Source: Cladopsammia gracilis (lineage: Eukaryota; Cnidaria; Anthozoa; Scleractinia; Dendrophylliidae). From it: a stretch of DNA of 64,000 nt. Every line of letters starts with the position of its first letter. Positions within the stretch are counted from its first letter, which is position 1. Made by a program: the position numbers and the translations under genes. The notes beneath the pieces are model-generated. The model did no database searches. It had not been told where the DNA came from and was given only the letters and a program-made list of their open reading frames with translations. Location: positions 702,501 to 766,500 of the forward strand of contig JAJGOT010000257.1 of assembly GCA_022457155.1 (NCBI GenBank), written 5' to 3'. Of the stretch, positions 1 through 10,798 are shown piece by piece.

Positions 1-740
1 GTCCCCACAACGTAGGCTAGTGTTAAGAAACAATATACTTAGGATGTCTTAACTTAGGAGGGCTTCGCGAATCCGGCCCCTGGATTATATATTTACTGGG
101 ATCGAAAAATGACTATTTTTAATTCTGATTTTGTTTTTCTATCTAGGAGAGAGGATGTTTCTTTTCTTCGTTGAGAATGGCGATTTTCTTGGTTTACTAT
201 CAACTTTATATCGTCATGAGCCAAAAGTAGACTCAAGCTCGATTTAGGAATCAGCTTTCTTATCTCCAAAGGAGTGCTACGCTCCTTACCCTTGTTAAAT
301 GTAACGGTGAAAGCCCTAATTCGTTGTTTTGTTCACAACACACAAGGTAGCTTTAATGTATTAGTCTACATTCGTGGACGGATTTGGACCGTTGTCGAGA
401 GCTGATAACCTTTGCTCACAGAGTACTTATATCTAGACCGGTTTGATTATGAAACTTACGTCAGACCGAACAAAAGCAAACACCACAGCGGAAGGCTCGA
501 TATGTAGGAGGCGTCCACATGAATCGATGATATCTAAGAATGTTCCAGGTACTCAATTTACTTGTAGAAATCCGAGAAGAAAATATCATTTTACCTTCAA
601 CCACTTACCTACATTTCATTATTAGACTTTCATTATACAGACAAACGATCCTGCGCATAATGCATCATGAAGGGCGAGCGCTCGAAACGTCAGTTTTTGA
701 ATCTTTTTACGGCGGCCAACATACTCTATCAACTCAGTTG
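1..740. other. Non-coding, inferred intron 4 of gene 1
   Basis: No convincing coding region or RNA gene is seen. Position relative to the paralogous gene 2 places this inside the long fourth intron of TPR-CHAT gene 1. Confidence 0.4.
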
Positions 741-978
741 ATAAACAGAGGGTCGTGAAGGGGGGGTCCTAATCCCATTTCCCAGCAAACTGTTTTTTTC
801 AAATCCCAGCTCAAATCCCACAATCCCAGCCTGTGTTGCTCAAATTGAAATCCCATACCCATTTTTCTATTGTTTTTGTTTCATGAATCCCAGTCCCAGT
901 GCACAAAATCCCATTTCCCAGCCTCTAAAAAAGGCAAATCCCAGCTCCCATTTTACCCCTTCACGACCCTCTAAACAG
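741..978. mobile_element. hAT-like MITE with 8-bp target duplication
   Basis: The core at 749-970 has a terminal inverted repeat: AGGGTCGTGAAGG at the left and its complement at the right. It is flanked by ATAAACAG (741-748) and CTAAACAG (971-978), an 8-bp target duplication with one mismatch, typical of hAT elements. The interior is a degenerate tandem of AATCCCAG/AATCCCA motifs and has no ORF. Confidence 0.6.
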
Positions 979-2053
979 TATGATATAAAAGCAAGGCTGA
1001 TTAAACGGTACGGAAATTGTATTTGAATCCAATATTTCGAAAGGCACAGCCTTTCTTCTTCTGGGTCTTACAGGTTTTGGCTCTATAGGCAAAAATCGTT
1101 GCAATTTAAACGTGGAGTTGCAATAGGATACTATAATAATAATAAGAAGAAGCCTATTTAAAACGTAAAAACGTTAAGAAATAATAAGAAACGTTACAAT
1201 TTGAAATTTGAAAAATTTACACAAGTTAGATCTCAACGTTTGCTTTAAGTTACTATGTAAGGTCACTTGTGTATATTTTTCAAATTTCAGTAGAACTCAG
1301 CCGAACATCAAGACATTTTGAAGACCCCGGTGTTTAATCGCGAGTTTTTATGGCGATTAAAATGTTAGTAAAATTAGAGCATCTGTATGGAAAAAAGTTG
1401 CTGCATGGCAGGTCTTGTCATTTAGCAGCGTTCTTACCTATAAATGCTTCAAATATTTTAAACTCACAATTGCAGAATTGTGCAGTGACAGACTCCTGGA
1501 CTCCTGGTTTTTAAAAGACACCGTTTTAGGTCTATACTTTCACAGTTTAGTAAAGATATACATGTATTAAACCGAAAACAGTGAACAGACGCATTGTAGC
1601 AATCTCCACTTAGTATTCGCGACTAAGTACACCAGTTTAAAATCGCGCGGCCACGCGACACAAACGTCTGTGAAATTTGCCGACTTTGCAGAGCTATATC
1701 TCCATTATTTTAAAAGATATCGCTTTTAAACTCGGCCATTTTTCTAATTTTGAGATGCTTTTCCCAGCAGTGTCAATGGATTTTTGCTATCAGGCCCATA
1801 TAAAATTTTGGAAAAACCGTGATAAGGCCTATTACAACGGCTGAGCTGACAGATAGGTTTTTTTTATATTGGATGATAAGAAACTACATGTAGTGAAACA
1901 AATCGTTGCCGGATTTTTGTGTGAGTGATGCTTCGTTTATTTCTGTTTCTTTTTGTAATTTTTTGCTATTGTAAAGTGTAACGTAAATTAAAATATACAA
2001 GCGACTCCTGCCAGATTTGATAGTTTTTGTTGGAAGTACAGTTTTTTTGACAA
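979..2053. other. Intronic sequence paralogous to gene 2 intron 4
   Basis: About 1500-1645 and 1831-2053 match, in the same orientation, about 40575-40700 and 40735-40950. This shows that gene 1 and gene 2 share intron 4 and were made by segmental duplication. The sequence between the two blocks (1650-1830) is a repeat inserted only in this copy. No coding region is seen. Confidence 0.5.
1650..1830 (+). repeat. Dispersed repeat, same family as the arms of the 25.8-26.16 kb palindrome
   Basis: The block starts near GCGCGGCCACGCGACACAAA and runs through a segment with ATATCGCTTTTAAACTCGG to an AAAACCGTGATAAGG end. It matches both arms of the palindrome centred near 25975 and the start of each tandem unit at 29165 and 32376. 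No ORF. Confidence 0.6.
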
Positions 2054-2124
2054 TCAGTTAATAGACTGTCGTTTGTGATCGTCCGGATGAGTGTAGTTCT
2101 GAAAAGAACTGTTGTTGTTGACAT

Positions 2125-2169
2125 TGACTGACGTTTCGACAACCTGAGCGGAAGTCATCTTCAGAGTCA
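2125..2169 (-). ncRNA. Hammerhead-ribozyme-like fold (Penelope-type)
   Basis: Read on the minus strand: TGACT, then CTGAAGA, a short hairpin closed by GAC/GTC, then GAAAC-GTC, then AGTCA. TGACT and AGTCA pair as stem I. The ACGT at the stem III position is self-complementary, as in hammerheads that act as dimers. Core position 7 is A instead of U, and there is one extra base before stem II, so activity is uncertain. Confidence 0.4.
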
Positions 2170-2225
2170 TGTGAATTGTGAGTATGTCAGTTGATGTCAG
2201 GCGCGTACCTGCCTTTAAGCAAATA

Positions 2226-2490
2226 AGATCAGAAAAAGGCAAACTGATCCTTACGGCAAGGCGATGAAGGAGTAAATAAAAGAATAAAACAAAATTTATA
2301 TTTAAACGAATTTGCCCAATATTTCGGTTTGAAAACAAACCTTCTTCAGGGGCTAACATTTTTCTGTTAGCCCCTGAAGAAGGTTTGTTTTCAAACCGAA
2401 ATATTGGGCAAATTCGTTTAAATATAAATTTTGTTTTATTCTTTTATTTACTCCTTCATCGCCTTGCCGTAAGGATCAGTTTGCCGTTTT
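2226..2490. repeat. Large near-perfect palindrome (arms about 130 bp, 4-5 bp loop)
   Basis: The left arm ends in GGGGCTAACA at 2358 and the right arm starts TGTTAGCCCC at 2364. The arms match almost base for base out to about 2230 and 2488. Each arm carries a hammerhead-like fold next to the centre. The architecture resembles inverted terminal repeats of Penelope-like elements (inference). Confidence 0.65.
2370..2409 (+). ncRNA. Hammerhead-like fold in palindrome arm (mirror copy 2312-2351 on minus)
   Basis: GCCC, CTGAAGA, one base, GGTTTG-tttt-CAAACC (6-bp stem II), GAAA, TATT, GGGC. GCCC/GGGC forms stem I. The stem III position is the self-complementary ATAT. It has the same layout as the folds at 2125 and 17425 but different stem sequences. 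Confidence 0.4.
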
Positions 2491-2628
2491 CTGATTTTAT
2501 ACAACTAATTATTGTACTGATCCAGGTCTACAACTGGGAGATCCGGCACCACTCAACGGTTTGTCGCTGTGGTCTTGCTGATATTTTATATTTTAAGCAA
2601 ATAAGCATGGGCTTACAAGTGGCTTTTT

Positions 2629-2863
2629 GAAACCTACAAAACAGACCTTTCAGAGAAGAAAGACTTTGACAATGAAAGTTGGAGGTGGCAAACAAAGTGG
2701 TCTCATTCAACTGACGAATAACCAGTGATACCTACAGACACTCCAGTACGCTACTCACAGACACTCCAGTACGCTACTCACAGACACTCCAGTACGCTAA
2801 ACCGGACCCTTATCCCAACGTGGTTACAATTATTACCAACCCCCTGACAATGCCATTGTCAAC
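2629..2863 (+). pseudogene. hAT-family transposase fragment, part upstream of an insertion
   Basis: Frames here read as the region just before the hAT C-terminal dimerisation domain: a segment with DFDNESWRWQTKW, a stop at 2717-2719, then PDPYPNVVTIITNPLTMP. The latter is the usual lead-in to the PVST-xx-ERSFS motif. A 23-bp unit is tandemly repeated three times at about 2737-2800 and shifts the frame. The coding sequence is cut at 2863 by a MULE-like element and resumes at 6172. It is a dead transposase. Confidence 0.6.
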
Positions 2864-3171
2864 GGGAGAGTTGAAAAAACTGACCCCCGATCCGCGGACT
2901 ACCCACTGACCCCGCTCCACGGAGTAGTCCGTACTCTACGGACTACCCTGCGGACCACCCTAACTAATAAACCAAATTTACTTTCACGGAGAAAAGAGTA
3001 ACAAGAAGCGTACCTGCCTACAAGATCGCACTTGATGAACAGCCGTCATCTTGATTTTCGTCATTTTCCTCGACCCAGCCCTTCTTTGCAACTTAACCCT
3101 CTAACGCGGCCGTTCTTGGATCGTCACGCAACGCTTCTCCGGCAAGCGTCGCCAAATAACGGCTGCGTGCC

Positions 3172-4560
3172 TCCACGTAGGAAACTACGTCTCCAAGGAC
3201 CTTCTAGCTAGGCCAGGTGAATCCAAAAAATGGTGACTTCCAAGCACGGCTATAAGTAAGTTCTTAAAAACATGTTTAAGCTAAATATAACAATAAAAAC
3301 TGTTACCGGCGCCAATAGTGGTCATCGCTTGGCTGATCTATATGAAATATAGGCTACAGGCGGCGCCTGGCATTTTTTTTAATAATAAGCATTTGATGAC
3401 GTCAATGATGTCTGTTCATTGATTATGCTGGCGAGAAGTATGCAAGCAAGACCCACGGATCAATCTTCAACACTCTTTACTTTTTATATTTTAAAGGCAT
3501 TTTTGACTAAAACTATTTAATGGAAAATGAAACTTATAGGATAAGATGTTGCTTAACTCATGGTTCAACCTTGAATCTTAAACTGTCTTCTATGTATACA
3601 TGCTAACACTTACTCGTTTGTCACATTAAATGTTTGTGATGCGATGTTTTGAAATAATAACAGCAATTGTTAATAGCGCGGTTTTCAATTGAGTGTTATT
3701 AATTTGTGTTTACTTTAGTTTTGCACTATGTTTTGTGATTGGTAAGGAAAAGTTCCTGGTACTTTGGCAACCAATCAGAAAAAAAACCATTATTTCCAAT
3801 CGTGACTTGCTCTCGTGTTTTTTGCGTTTGACACCATTTACATGTATTTTTATTCCTTCTCAGTTTTGATTGGCTCATTGTGCTCTATGCATCTGTTGAT
3901 TGGCCAGAATGATTACTTTAGTTTTGGCTTTACGACGCTCATTTGAAAACTGTTCTAATTACGTTAAATTTGGTTTTAATGCTTTCATTTCACATTTTCA
4001 TTTAAACAAGGAGAAGCTACATTATTTTAGACTCAACACTGCACATTTTTCGTGTAACCGAATGTGGTAAGCAGGAACAGTCAACTACAACAACTGGAAC
4101 TACACATTGAAAACCTTATCAGTTTCAGAAACAACACCACGAAAACTGCTTTCAAAGGATTCCAAACTGCGGTCCAAACGCGAAAAATTAGTACATAACC
4201 ACTAGTCAGCGGAATTAACCATAAACGTTTTTATGCAATCGACCGATCGAGCGACCGAGTAACAATCGGTTTCTCTCTCTAACTTTCTCCAACATTCGAG
4301 GGAGGAGCACGAAAAGCTGATTAAAAACACTGAAAAAAAAATTAAAAAATGCCAGGCGCCGTTGATAGCTTATATTTCATATAGATCGGCCAAGCCTGAC
4401 CACTATTGGCGCCGGTAACAGTTTCTATTGTTATATTTAGCTTTAAAATGTTTTTAAGAACTTACTTATAGCCATGCTTGGAAGTCACCATTTTTTTGGA
4501 TTCACCTGGCCTAGAAAAACCTTGGAGACGTAATCTCCTACGTGGAGGCACGCAGCAATT
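3172..4560. repeat. Inner inverted repeat pair nested in the MULE-like element
   Basis: About 3172-3380 and about 4340-4560 are inverted copies, sharing for example GGCGCCAATAGTGGTCA against TGACCACTATTGGCGCC. They enclose a spacer of about 0.95 kb that holds a separate MITE. The element is therefore a nest of inverted repeats at several scales. Confidence 0.55.
3673..3958. mobile_element. MITE, same family as 55033-55312
   Basis: The ends are roughly inverted: GCGGTTTTCAATTGAGTGT on the left and ACGACGCTCATTTGAAAACTG on the right, read as complement. The interior is AT-rich and has repeated CCAATCAGA/TGATTGG motifs. No ORF. Confidence 0.45.
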
Positions 4561-4561
4561 A

Positions 4562-4860
4562 TAGCGGAGCCCGCAGGCCAAAGGCCCGGCGGAGCACCAT
4601 ACTCGTAGAACCTATGCCCGTCATTTTTCATGGTCATGGCTAGCGGAATGTTTCGCGGGCGCGCGTGTGCCCGGGCTCCGTCGTCGCAATAAAAGTAAAC
4701 TCCGCCGTCGCGCAGGGCTAGCTCTCGGGCGCGTACGACGTCGCAAAACATGCGCGTACGACGTCATGTTGAAATCAAAGCGAGGCTTTGTTTTTCGCGC
4801 GGTTACACGGCCGAATGTCACGTCAGCTGGGAAAACACTTTGATGTTTTGCTGTGTTTAC
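4562..4860 (+). repeat. GC-rich dispersed repeat, copy 1 of 3
   Basis: It contains GCGGAGCCCGCAGGC, TTTCATGGTCATGGCTAGCG and a GC-rich block rich in CGCGCG and GTCGTC. Related copies lie at about 18640-18890 (inverted) and 40945-41285 (same strand). Reading frames through it are not conserved between copies. Confidence 0.5.
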
Positions 4861-4889
4861 TGAGCGGGTTTAAATTAAAGTCGTTATTT

Positions 4890-5094
4890 TCCTGCATTTT
4901 TTCGTGGTTTGCTACTCAAGACAGGGATACTAATTAAGGGATACTCAGAAGCCGCTTTAGTGGAAAAGGAAGAGCTTTCTGGGATAAAATCTTGCTTCGA
5001 GGAACTATATACATTTTTAGCAATGCGAGAGATGGTTTCGTTTTACGGATTTCAGCACCAAAGCGGAGATTTAAAGAATTTCCAAGCACAGTAG
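4890..5094 (+). other. Conserved coding-like segment inside the MULE-like element
   Basis: Translates to a peptide containing ILIKGYSEAALVEKEEL followed by SGIKSCFEE. The inverted copy at 18350-18571 reads the same peptide with an N-terminal FATQDR joined in frame, whereas this copy has one extra G that breaks the frame there. Conservation at the protein level between two diverged copies suggests a former exon, either of the element or captured. The family was not recognised. Confidence 0.3.
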
Positions 5095-6017
5095 TCACCG
5101 GAGGGACTTAAAGGTAAAACAAATTACATTTTCCGATGGGAATTTATCTTGATATCAATCTGTGATTGACTTTTTGTTTGTGTTCTCGTTAGGTTTGGAG
5201 AATTGTTTATAAACGTGTAGCTTAAATTCAGTTGTATTAATTTCTTGAATTTCATCGAAGACACGGCTCGGCCTCGATGCGCGTTTTGAGTTTTGCTTTT
5301 AAACATAAACTAATGGAGATTTGAATAAAATTTTTCGAAAGAAGATTGTGTTGTCCATTTTTATGTGTTTGTTCATTCATTACATAGATTGAAAAGCGAT
5401 TTTATGTAAACAAAACAAGACTTAGATTTTATACTCGCGTCGCCTTATGCAAATAGGTTTGTGTAGTTTTGCAATTTTGATTTCCAAATCAGTTTCTCGG
5501 GCATTTTTTGACAAGCAACAAGTGTATTTTATTCGGAAAATTGTCGTAATAGTTATTCTATTAGACGGAGAAAAAGTTCTTTTTGTGAACTTTTGTACGG
5601 TCTAAATGTACTGTGCAGACGGTCGGGTAATAATAAGCTTAAGCTTACTGTTTTTGAGAATTGCTAAAATTGAAAAATAGCCCGGTCATCAATCTTAATT
5701 CCGACCTTTCACCTAAGTTAAGTTTCATCTTAGTTAAGCTTGTTCAGAGGGTCTTCAGAGGGCAATGCTGTTACTGCGGCTAAGCCTAACTATATATATT
5801 ATTTATTTGGCGACGCTTGCCGGAGAAGCATTGCGTGACGATCCAAGAACGGCCACGTTAGAGACTACTGGGGACGAGGTTAAGTTGCAATGAAGAAGAA
5901 GGGCTGGGTCGAGGAAAATGGCGAAAATCAAGATGGCGGCTGTTTATCAAGTGCGATCTTGTAGGCAGGTACGCTTCTTGTAACTCTTTTCTCCGTGAAA
6001 GTAAATTTGGTTAATTA

Positions 6018-6125
6018 GTTAGGGTGGTCCGCAGGGTAGTCCGTGGAGTAGTCCGTAGAGTAGTCCGCGGAGTAGTCCGTAGAGTAGTCCGCGGAGTAGT
6101 CCGTAGAGTAGTCCGCGGAGCGGGG
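6018..6125 (+). repeat. Minisatellite in the right inverted repeat (10/20-bp unit)
   Basis: Tandem AGTAGTCCGCGG / AGTAGTCCGTAG units run in alternation. The left inverted repeat (about 2895-2960) has only a few units, so the array expanded in one end of the element. Confidence 0.75.
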
Positions 6126-6171
6126 TCAGTGGGTAGTCCGCGGATCGGGGGTCAGTTTTTTCAACTCTCCC

Positions 6172-6362
6172 CAGTGTCAACTGGTACCACCGAACGCTCT
6201 TTTAGCACGATGCGCAGGGTAAAGATGAACTTACGTTCAACGATAAAAAAGGAGCGACTCTCAGCACTTGGCATGATGCATGCGTACAGAGACATGCCCA
6301 TTGATGTAGAAGCCGTGATTCGCGAAATTTCCGCCAAAAAAACTCAGACGACTAGCTTTTGA
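6172..6362 (+). pseudogene. hAT transposase C-terminal dimerisation domain (hAT_C) fragment
   Basis: Reads PVSTGTTERSFSTMRRVK, then LRSTIKKERLSALGMM and IDVEAVIREISAKK, ending at a stop at 6360-6362. This is the classic hAT C-terminal domain (P-V/T-S/T ... ERSFS ... R-L ... Laln.. ). The N-terminal portion is separated by the 3.3-kb insertion at 2864-6171, so the protein cannot be made intact. It is probably related to the ZMYM/KIAA1586-like hAT lineage (inference). Confidence 0.75.
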
Positions 6363-6626
6363 ATTTCACCGACCAAGATTTCAAATGTGTTTGCGACCAA
6401 TGTGTCGCTAGTCAGAGTTCGCTGTATGTTTGTTTTTCTTAAAAAGGTACGACACTCACAACCGTCAAGGCTTACAATCAGAAAATGCCTAGGAACGCCC
6501 CTGGATGTTATATACGTCTGGTTATAGCTGTCGTTGGTCAGTTTAGCCATGATGCTATTGCCTGTAGAGACTCAAGTCAGTTAGTATTTGTACACGCAGT
6601 TTCAGTTGTGGTTCGTGATCAGTTGA

Positions 6627-6944
6627 AGAGGTCTGTCGGCCAAGGGAAGTTTACTAGATAAACTTGAGAAGAAATATATTAAAGCTGACCCAAAAGTAGA
6701 TAAAATAAAAGAATTTTGCAATGGAAGAGAGAATTATTTACTGAATGGAAAGTTTCAAAGTCACTTTCAGGAAAAAGATGTTACTTTATCCGCTCATGAC
6801 ACTGACGTCAAATCAGATAATGGCCTAGTGATAGAGTTTGGTGAAGCGTTTGGTACAGAAACGAAAATTCTTAGTTATAGTGGATTCAAGTTGTTGTTTT
6901 CGAAACAACGCGGCGTTTTCACTTTATCGGCGGATTTCTTTTAA
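6627..6944 (+). other. Open coding-like segment without ATG (about 105 codons)
   Basis: The frame is open from 6627 (preceded by TGA at 6624-6626) to TAA at 6942-6944. It starts near GLSAKGSLLDKLEKKY and contains DNGLVIEFGEAFGTETK and SGFKLLFSKQRG. Composition is protein-like, with charged residues and balanced hydrophobics, and there is no Met near the start. It could be a terminal exon or a transposon remnant next to the hAT fragment. The family was not recognised. Confidence 0.3.
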
Positions 6945-7560
6945 AAACATCAATGAAATAGTAAAAAAATTATAACAGTCAAAAGAAAATATATCAAATT
7001 ATTACCAAAACATATTCTTCACGTACAAAATAGATAATCAACAATCAATCAAAATTAATCAATCAACTTTATTTAAACACGGAATCCCAGTCATAAAAAT
7101 GCTCTTCCAGAGAGCCGTGCAAAAATCATGCAATAAAAAGAATATTAAATAAATATGGTCATTAAAATTATACTAAATTACAAATGTGAGATAAATGATT
7201 TCAGGCTTGTCTGTCCTTTAATAGTATAATTTGATAGACTATTCCAGAGAACCGCCCCTCTATAGTGGAAATTTTTTTTTTCCAGCCTAAGTATACGGTC
7301 TTGGTACAAACAAATTATGTGTTGAGTTTCTTAGATTGTAGGAATACATAGAGTTTGTACTATTAAAAATTTGAGCCAAGTGATCAGGTGCAATTCGATT
7401 TTTCAATGTAACACCTGTAAGTACAGTCGAATACAAGATACCAACAGGCAATGTCTATACACTCAACGTCACTGTCTACTGCAGTCTTAAGTTCTTATTA
7501 CATTGTGCAATTTCTTCATTAACCATTTTCTCGTTAAAAAGCTAAATATATATATATATA
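6945..7560 (-). other. Non-coding, possible LINE 3'-end remnant near 7030-7330
   Basis: The motif ATCAACTTTATTTAAACACGG near 7062 resembles the 3' end of anthozoan LINEs read on the minus strand. No RT-coding sequence is seen. A short (TA)n lies at about 7550-7562. Confidence 0.25.
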
Positions 7561-8692
7561 TATAGATCTGCAGTTGTAGATAGCAGCGCCTCGAAGTTAA
7601 GCAGCGCTTGTAGTACTGCCAGCCAGCAAGAAAATGGCGCAAACAGTTAAATGGTTTCCAGCTTAAATTGGCTGGCTATATTATTGTTTCTCATTGGCTC
7701 AGAGCAGCTGACAAAAATATATTTAGCCCGCTGAATTCTCCATTTTAGCCCAAAAATACGCTACTAACAATGATCAATGAAACTATTAATATAGTGTCGA
7801 ATATGTCACCTACAATTCAGTAGGCCTCTGGTGAGAAAACTCCCCCGCGTAGCTATGGCACAGAATTGGTAAACGTAACGTCCAGGCACTACCTCGATTA
7901 CTCCCTGAATTATACTCCATTTAAGGAAGCCCAGTGTAATTATCCTGCTTGTTTCTCTGAGGCTTTCTCACTTAACTCATCCCCAGGGCCTTCTCGGCTT
8001 TCAAAATGGCGGGGTGAGCGTACAAACCGCTGGACAAGTCTGATAATTAGGGACACCGTAAATAGGAGATAGTAACATTATAAACTGACCTTTTCTCCGT
8101 CTGTATCTTGCAGTTTCCTTTGTTCTTTGACAGACCTGTTCCTTAATTCCATCAACTCCTGGTTATTCTTGTCAATCTTATATTAGTTAAACAGTTATAA
8201 AAAATTGAAATAAAGAAAGAAATGCGATTATCAATTAATGATAAATGACGCCGGTGTTCTTAGCGATTAATAGGAAACAATGAACAACAAATTACAGCGA
8301 CAACAACAATATGAGGTAAGATAATATATTCTATTGTTTGCGAGTCCTAAAGGAAGAAAAGGGATAAAAAGAAGAAAAATGGTTTGTGGCATGTGAGAAA
8401 ATAATTTCTTGTCCTTATTAAAAACGCACGGTTGATTGATCTGAGCCAATAACTCGGGTGAAAGAGTTATTGAATATCATTTACACACGCGTTGATGAAT
8501 ATTATTTACACACGCGTGGTCATAATTCTTATTTCTTATTTCTTATTTCTTATTTATCCTATTTATCAAAAACTTATTTAGCATGCCAGAAAGTGCAATG
8601 TATAACCATTATTTTGCCAAAAATAAAAAGAGAAGAAAATAGTGAAAAAAGAAAATAAATTATATAAGTATATCAAATCCAGTAAAGGATAC
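7561..8692. other. Gene 1 intron 4, paralogous to 44470-46654
   Basis: Shared blocks with the gene 2 intron include GATCTGCAGTTGTA, the CCCCAGGGCCTTCTCGGC block and sequence up to the exon. This copy lacks the MITE and the tandem hairpins present in gene 2. No coding region is seen. Confidence 0.5.
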
Positions 8693-8760
8693 TGCTAATC
8701 CTTTATCACACCACGTGATAGCTTCCTTGAACTGATTCAGCTGAACGCAGGCACTTGCCC
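8693..8760 (-). CDS. Gene 1 coding exon 4
   Basis: 68 nt encoding the last TPR helix of the N-terminal block ([20 protein letters not shown]). The acceptor is TTCTTTAACAG and the donor GTATCC. The sequence is identical to the gene 2 exon. Confidence 0.75.
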
Positions 8761-10798
8761 CTGTTAAAGAATATAAAGTGATGTGAATAAGCGTGAATGC
8801 GTCTACTTGTGTTTAAAGGGATGGTTTCACGGTTCGGCGCATGTGCACAGATTAAAATGCTTTATTCGCTTTCTTACCAATTTTATCGGTTAAAAAACCA
8901 CTCACATTTACTTCAATAATCACAAACATACATACAAAGTCCCAAATTTAATACTAAAAAAAGAAGTGTACCATGCAAAAGTACTGCTGAAGAGGTTTCA
9001 TTTGAATGGTCACACCATAGGATTTCGTCGACAAACTCACAAGCTAGAACAACACTACATGTCTCCATAATTGACTCTGGGGGTGAAAGGGTTAACATTC
9101 AAGATGATACTTCTCTTCCCAGTAAACCGCGACACCCATAAATTATATGGCCGCCTCCAAAGTAAAGCATAGTGTTGCCACGAGTCTAATTCAAATGCAT
9201 CACGTGGTACATTTGTCTGTACCATGCGATGAGCTTTTTTATGGCGTGACCGCACTTCCTTTGTACAGTGTTTGGACACAAATACGTGACACAAAAATGC
9301 CATCACGTGGTATTGACAAATCTATCACGTCACGATCTTTTCCCGGTTTGCTGGCAGAATAGTAATCCTGCAATAACACAATGGGCTAACGTACAGTGCT
9401 ACTAAGTATTTAGTTGATACGAATTTTGGATAAAATTGCAGGAACGTTCGTAAAAAGCATTGTTGGTATAAGATTTTTTTAAATATTTGATTGATCTTCA
9501 AGATGTAACTAATTCTCACGTTTTCATTAGACCTAGAAATCTTACCTCTTACAATCGCTTTTACAAAGGATGGTTGTAGGTCAGTGGCAACTTTTGCATC
9601 ACTCAGTGAATCATTGTAGTTGCCTGTCAAAGAAATGGAATGTAAATCCATAAATAAAATACTGTGCTGTACAGTTTCTTATAAATCAGGGAGCCTAGCG
9701 TTTATCTGACCGACTATTTTCCACTTGGCCCGTTTTCCTTTGTTCTTCCAGGTATAATTAGTTTATAATGGCGATCATAGTAAAGACAGACAATGCACGG
9801 CAAAGTACATGAAAGTATTTCGACCAGGACACAAACCACCTTCATTCAGATTAAATGTCCAACGGGCTAACCACCACGTGACCACCGCGTCTTCACTTCT
9901 ATCAAATAACCACAGGAATGTGCTGACGCCAATTGCATACACAAACTAATGGTAATTTGATACAAGTTTTTAAAAAAAAAACAGTTAATAATCGATATAT
10001 CTTTGGCAGGACGCCTTCTTTGCCATAAGGTGGTTTTCAGTAGCGTCCTTTTAAGGTTAACGATACCAAAGGTTATATAACGATACCAAAAATAACAAAG
10101 TATAGAAAACTTCTCACCCAAATAAAAGTGTGCTGTCGCCCTGTTACTGTACAGTTTGGCCCTCAGTTCTAAAGCATCCTTGCAGTTCACTTTAATTCCT
10201 TCTGTGTAGAAGTAAATAGCGTTGATGAAATTTTTCTTTTTGTATTCTTCATTACCTTCGTTCTTGTAAACCTCTGCTATTGCTAGAATGTACCAAATGA
10301 AAATAGTGTTAGTGTCAGTTACTAGATTAAGATATTAAAATATACCCTGTGCAAAACTGGCGTTGTGGCTTTTCTTTCTGGGGATTTTCGTGTTAAAGTG
10401 TAAAACAACAGCAACGATAAAACTTTTAAAATGCAGCAGAGGCCTTTACCACTGAAACGGTATCATGTAATTTAGATCGCCCCAGTTTATTTGTGAGAAT
10501 GATAGTTGTTGCTAAGGTAACCACCGTTGCTTAGAAACGAGTGAAAAATTGAACTTGATGAAGTGAGAAAGAAATCGAAGTTTGTCTTCCATGTGTAATA
10601 TCGATTTAAAAAAAAAACATTCCAAAGCCAATTAAAGGCAATTTGGTTTGGCACATGTGAAGTAGAGCGACTGAACAGGGCCAAAGTGACATGTTTCTCT
10701 TTACCTCTTAAAGTGTCGTCATCAAACTCCAGTGTTTCCTCAGCAGCTGGTGTACTGACGTCACTTTCATTTGCAGCTTTGATTGGACTTCTCGCCAT
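8693..10798 (-). CDS. TPR-CHAT gene 1, coding exons 1-4 (5' part)
   Basis: Coding exons on the minus strand are 10705-10798, 10118-10282, 9546-9623 and 8693-8760. They join with intact phases (1,1,1,0) and GT-AG ends. The start MARSPIKAANESDV follows an acceptor CTCACAG five bases upstream of the ATG. The product continues as an acidic leader and then a co-chaperone-type TPR pair with clamp motifs KNEGN, SNRA and KAIVR. It ends at CDKGLA, where gene 2 splices to its large TPR-CHAT exon. That exon is not in the window; intron paralogy predicts it about 0.6 kb beyond the left edge. Function is unknown, and a role in the chaperone-linked TPR-CHAT family is inferred. Confidence 0.75.
8761..9545. 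other. Gene 1 intron 3
   Basis: Holds one unit of the splice-acceptor minisatellite motif that is expanded in gene 2 (8761-8805). It also holds one monomer (about 8965-9060) of the 107-bp repeat arrayed at 53.1-53.9 kb. Nothing else is recognised. Confidence 0.5.
9546..9623 (-). CDS. Gene 1 coding exon 3
   Basis: 78 nt encoding [20 protein letters not shown] then KAIVR. Acceptor CTTTGACAG and donor GTAAGA. It carries the K and R of the dicarboxylate clamp. Confidence 0.75.
10118..10282 (-). CDS. Gene 1 coding exon 2
   Basis: 165 nt encoding AIAEVYKNEGNEEYKKKNF through SNRATAHFYLG. Acceptor CATTCTAG and donor GTGAGAAG. It carries the first three clamp residues (K, N, N). Confidence 0.75.
10705..10798 (-). 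CDS. Gene 1 coding exon 1
   Basis: 94 nt from the ATG to the donor GTAAAG. It encodes a short acidic leader ending EFDDDTLR. One codon longer than in gene 2. Confidence 0.75.

Larger units (their letters stand above)
2864..6171. mobile_element. MULE-like element with long terminal inverted repeats and 10-bp target duplication
   Basis: The ends are inverted copies: GGGAGAGTTGAAAAAACTGA at 2864 and its complement ending at 6171. The inverted repeats extend inward about 300-360 bp (2864-3166 against 5808-6171). Flanks are CATTGTCAAC (2854-2863) and CAGTGTCAAC (6172-6181), a 10-bp target duplication with one mismatch lying in a hAT transposase gene. Long inverted repeats plus a 9-11-bp duplication fit Mutator-like elements. 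No transposase was recognised inside, so it is non-autonomous or decayed. Confidence 0.6.

Noticed and set aside
2054..2630. Open frames on both strands across 2054-2630 sharing SNRNIGQIRLNINFVLFF
   Set aside because: They are the two arms of the palindrome read in opposite directions.
6024..6160. Open frame VRRVVRGVVRR
   Set aside because: Translation of the 10/20-bp minisatellite in the element's right inverted repeat; only the part after 6172 is hAT-derived.
7840..8080. Possible exon shared by 7866-8072 and 44940-45120
   Set aside because: Similarity is at DNA level with frame-disrupting differences. It is part of the duplicated intron 4.
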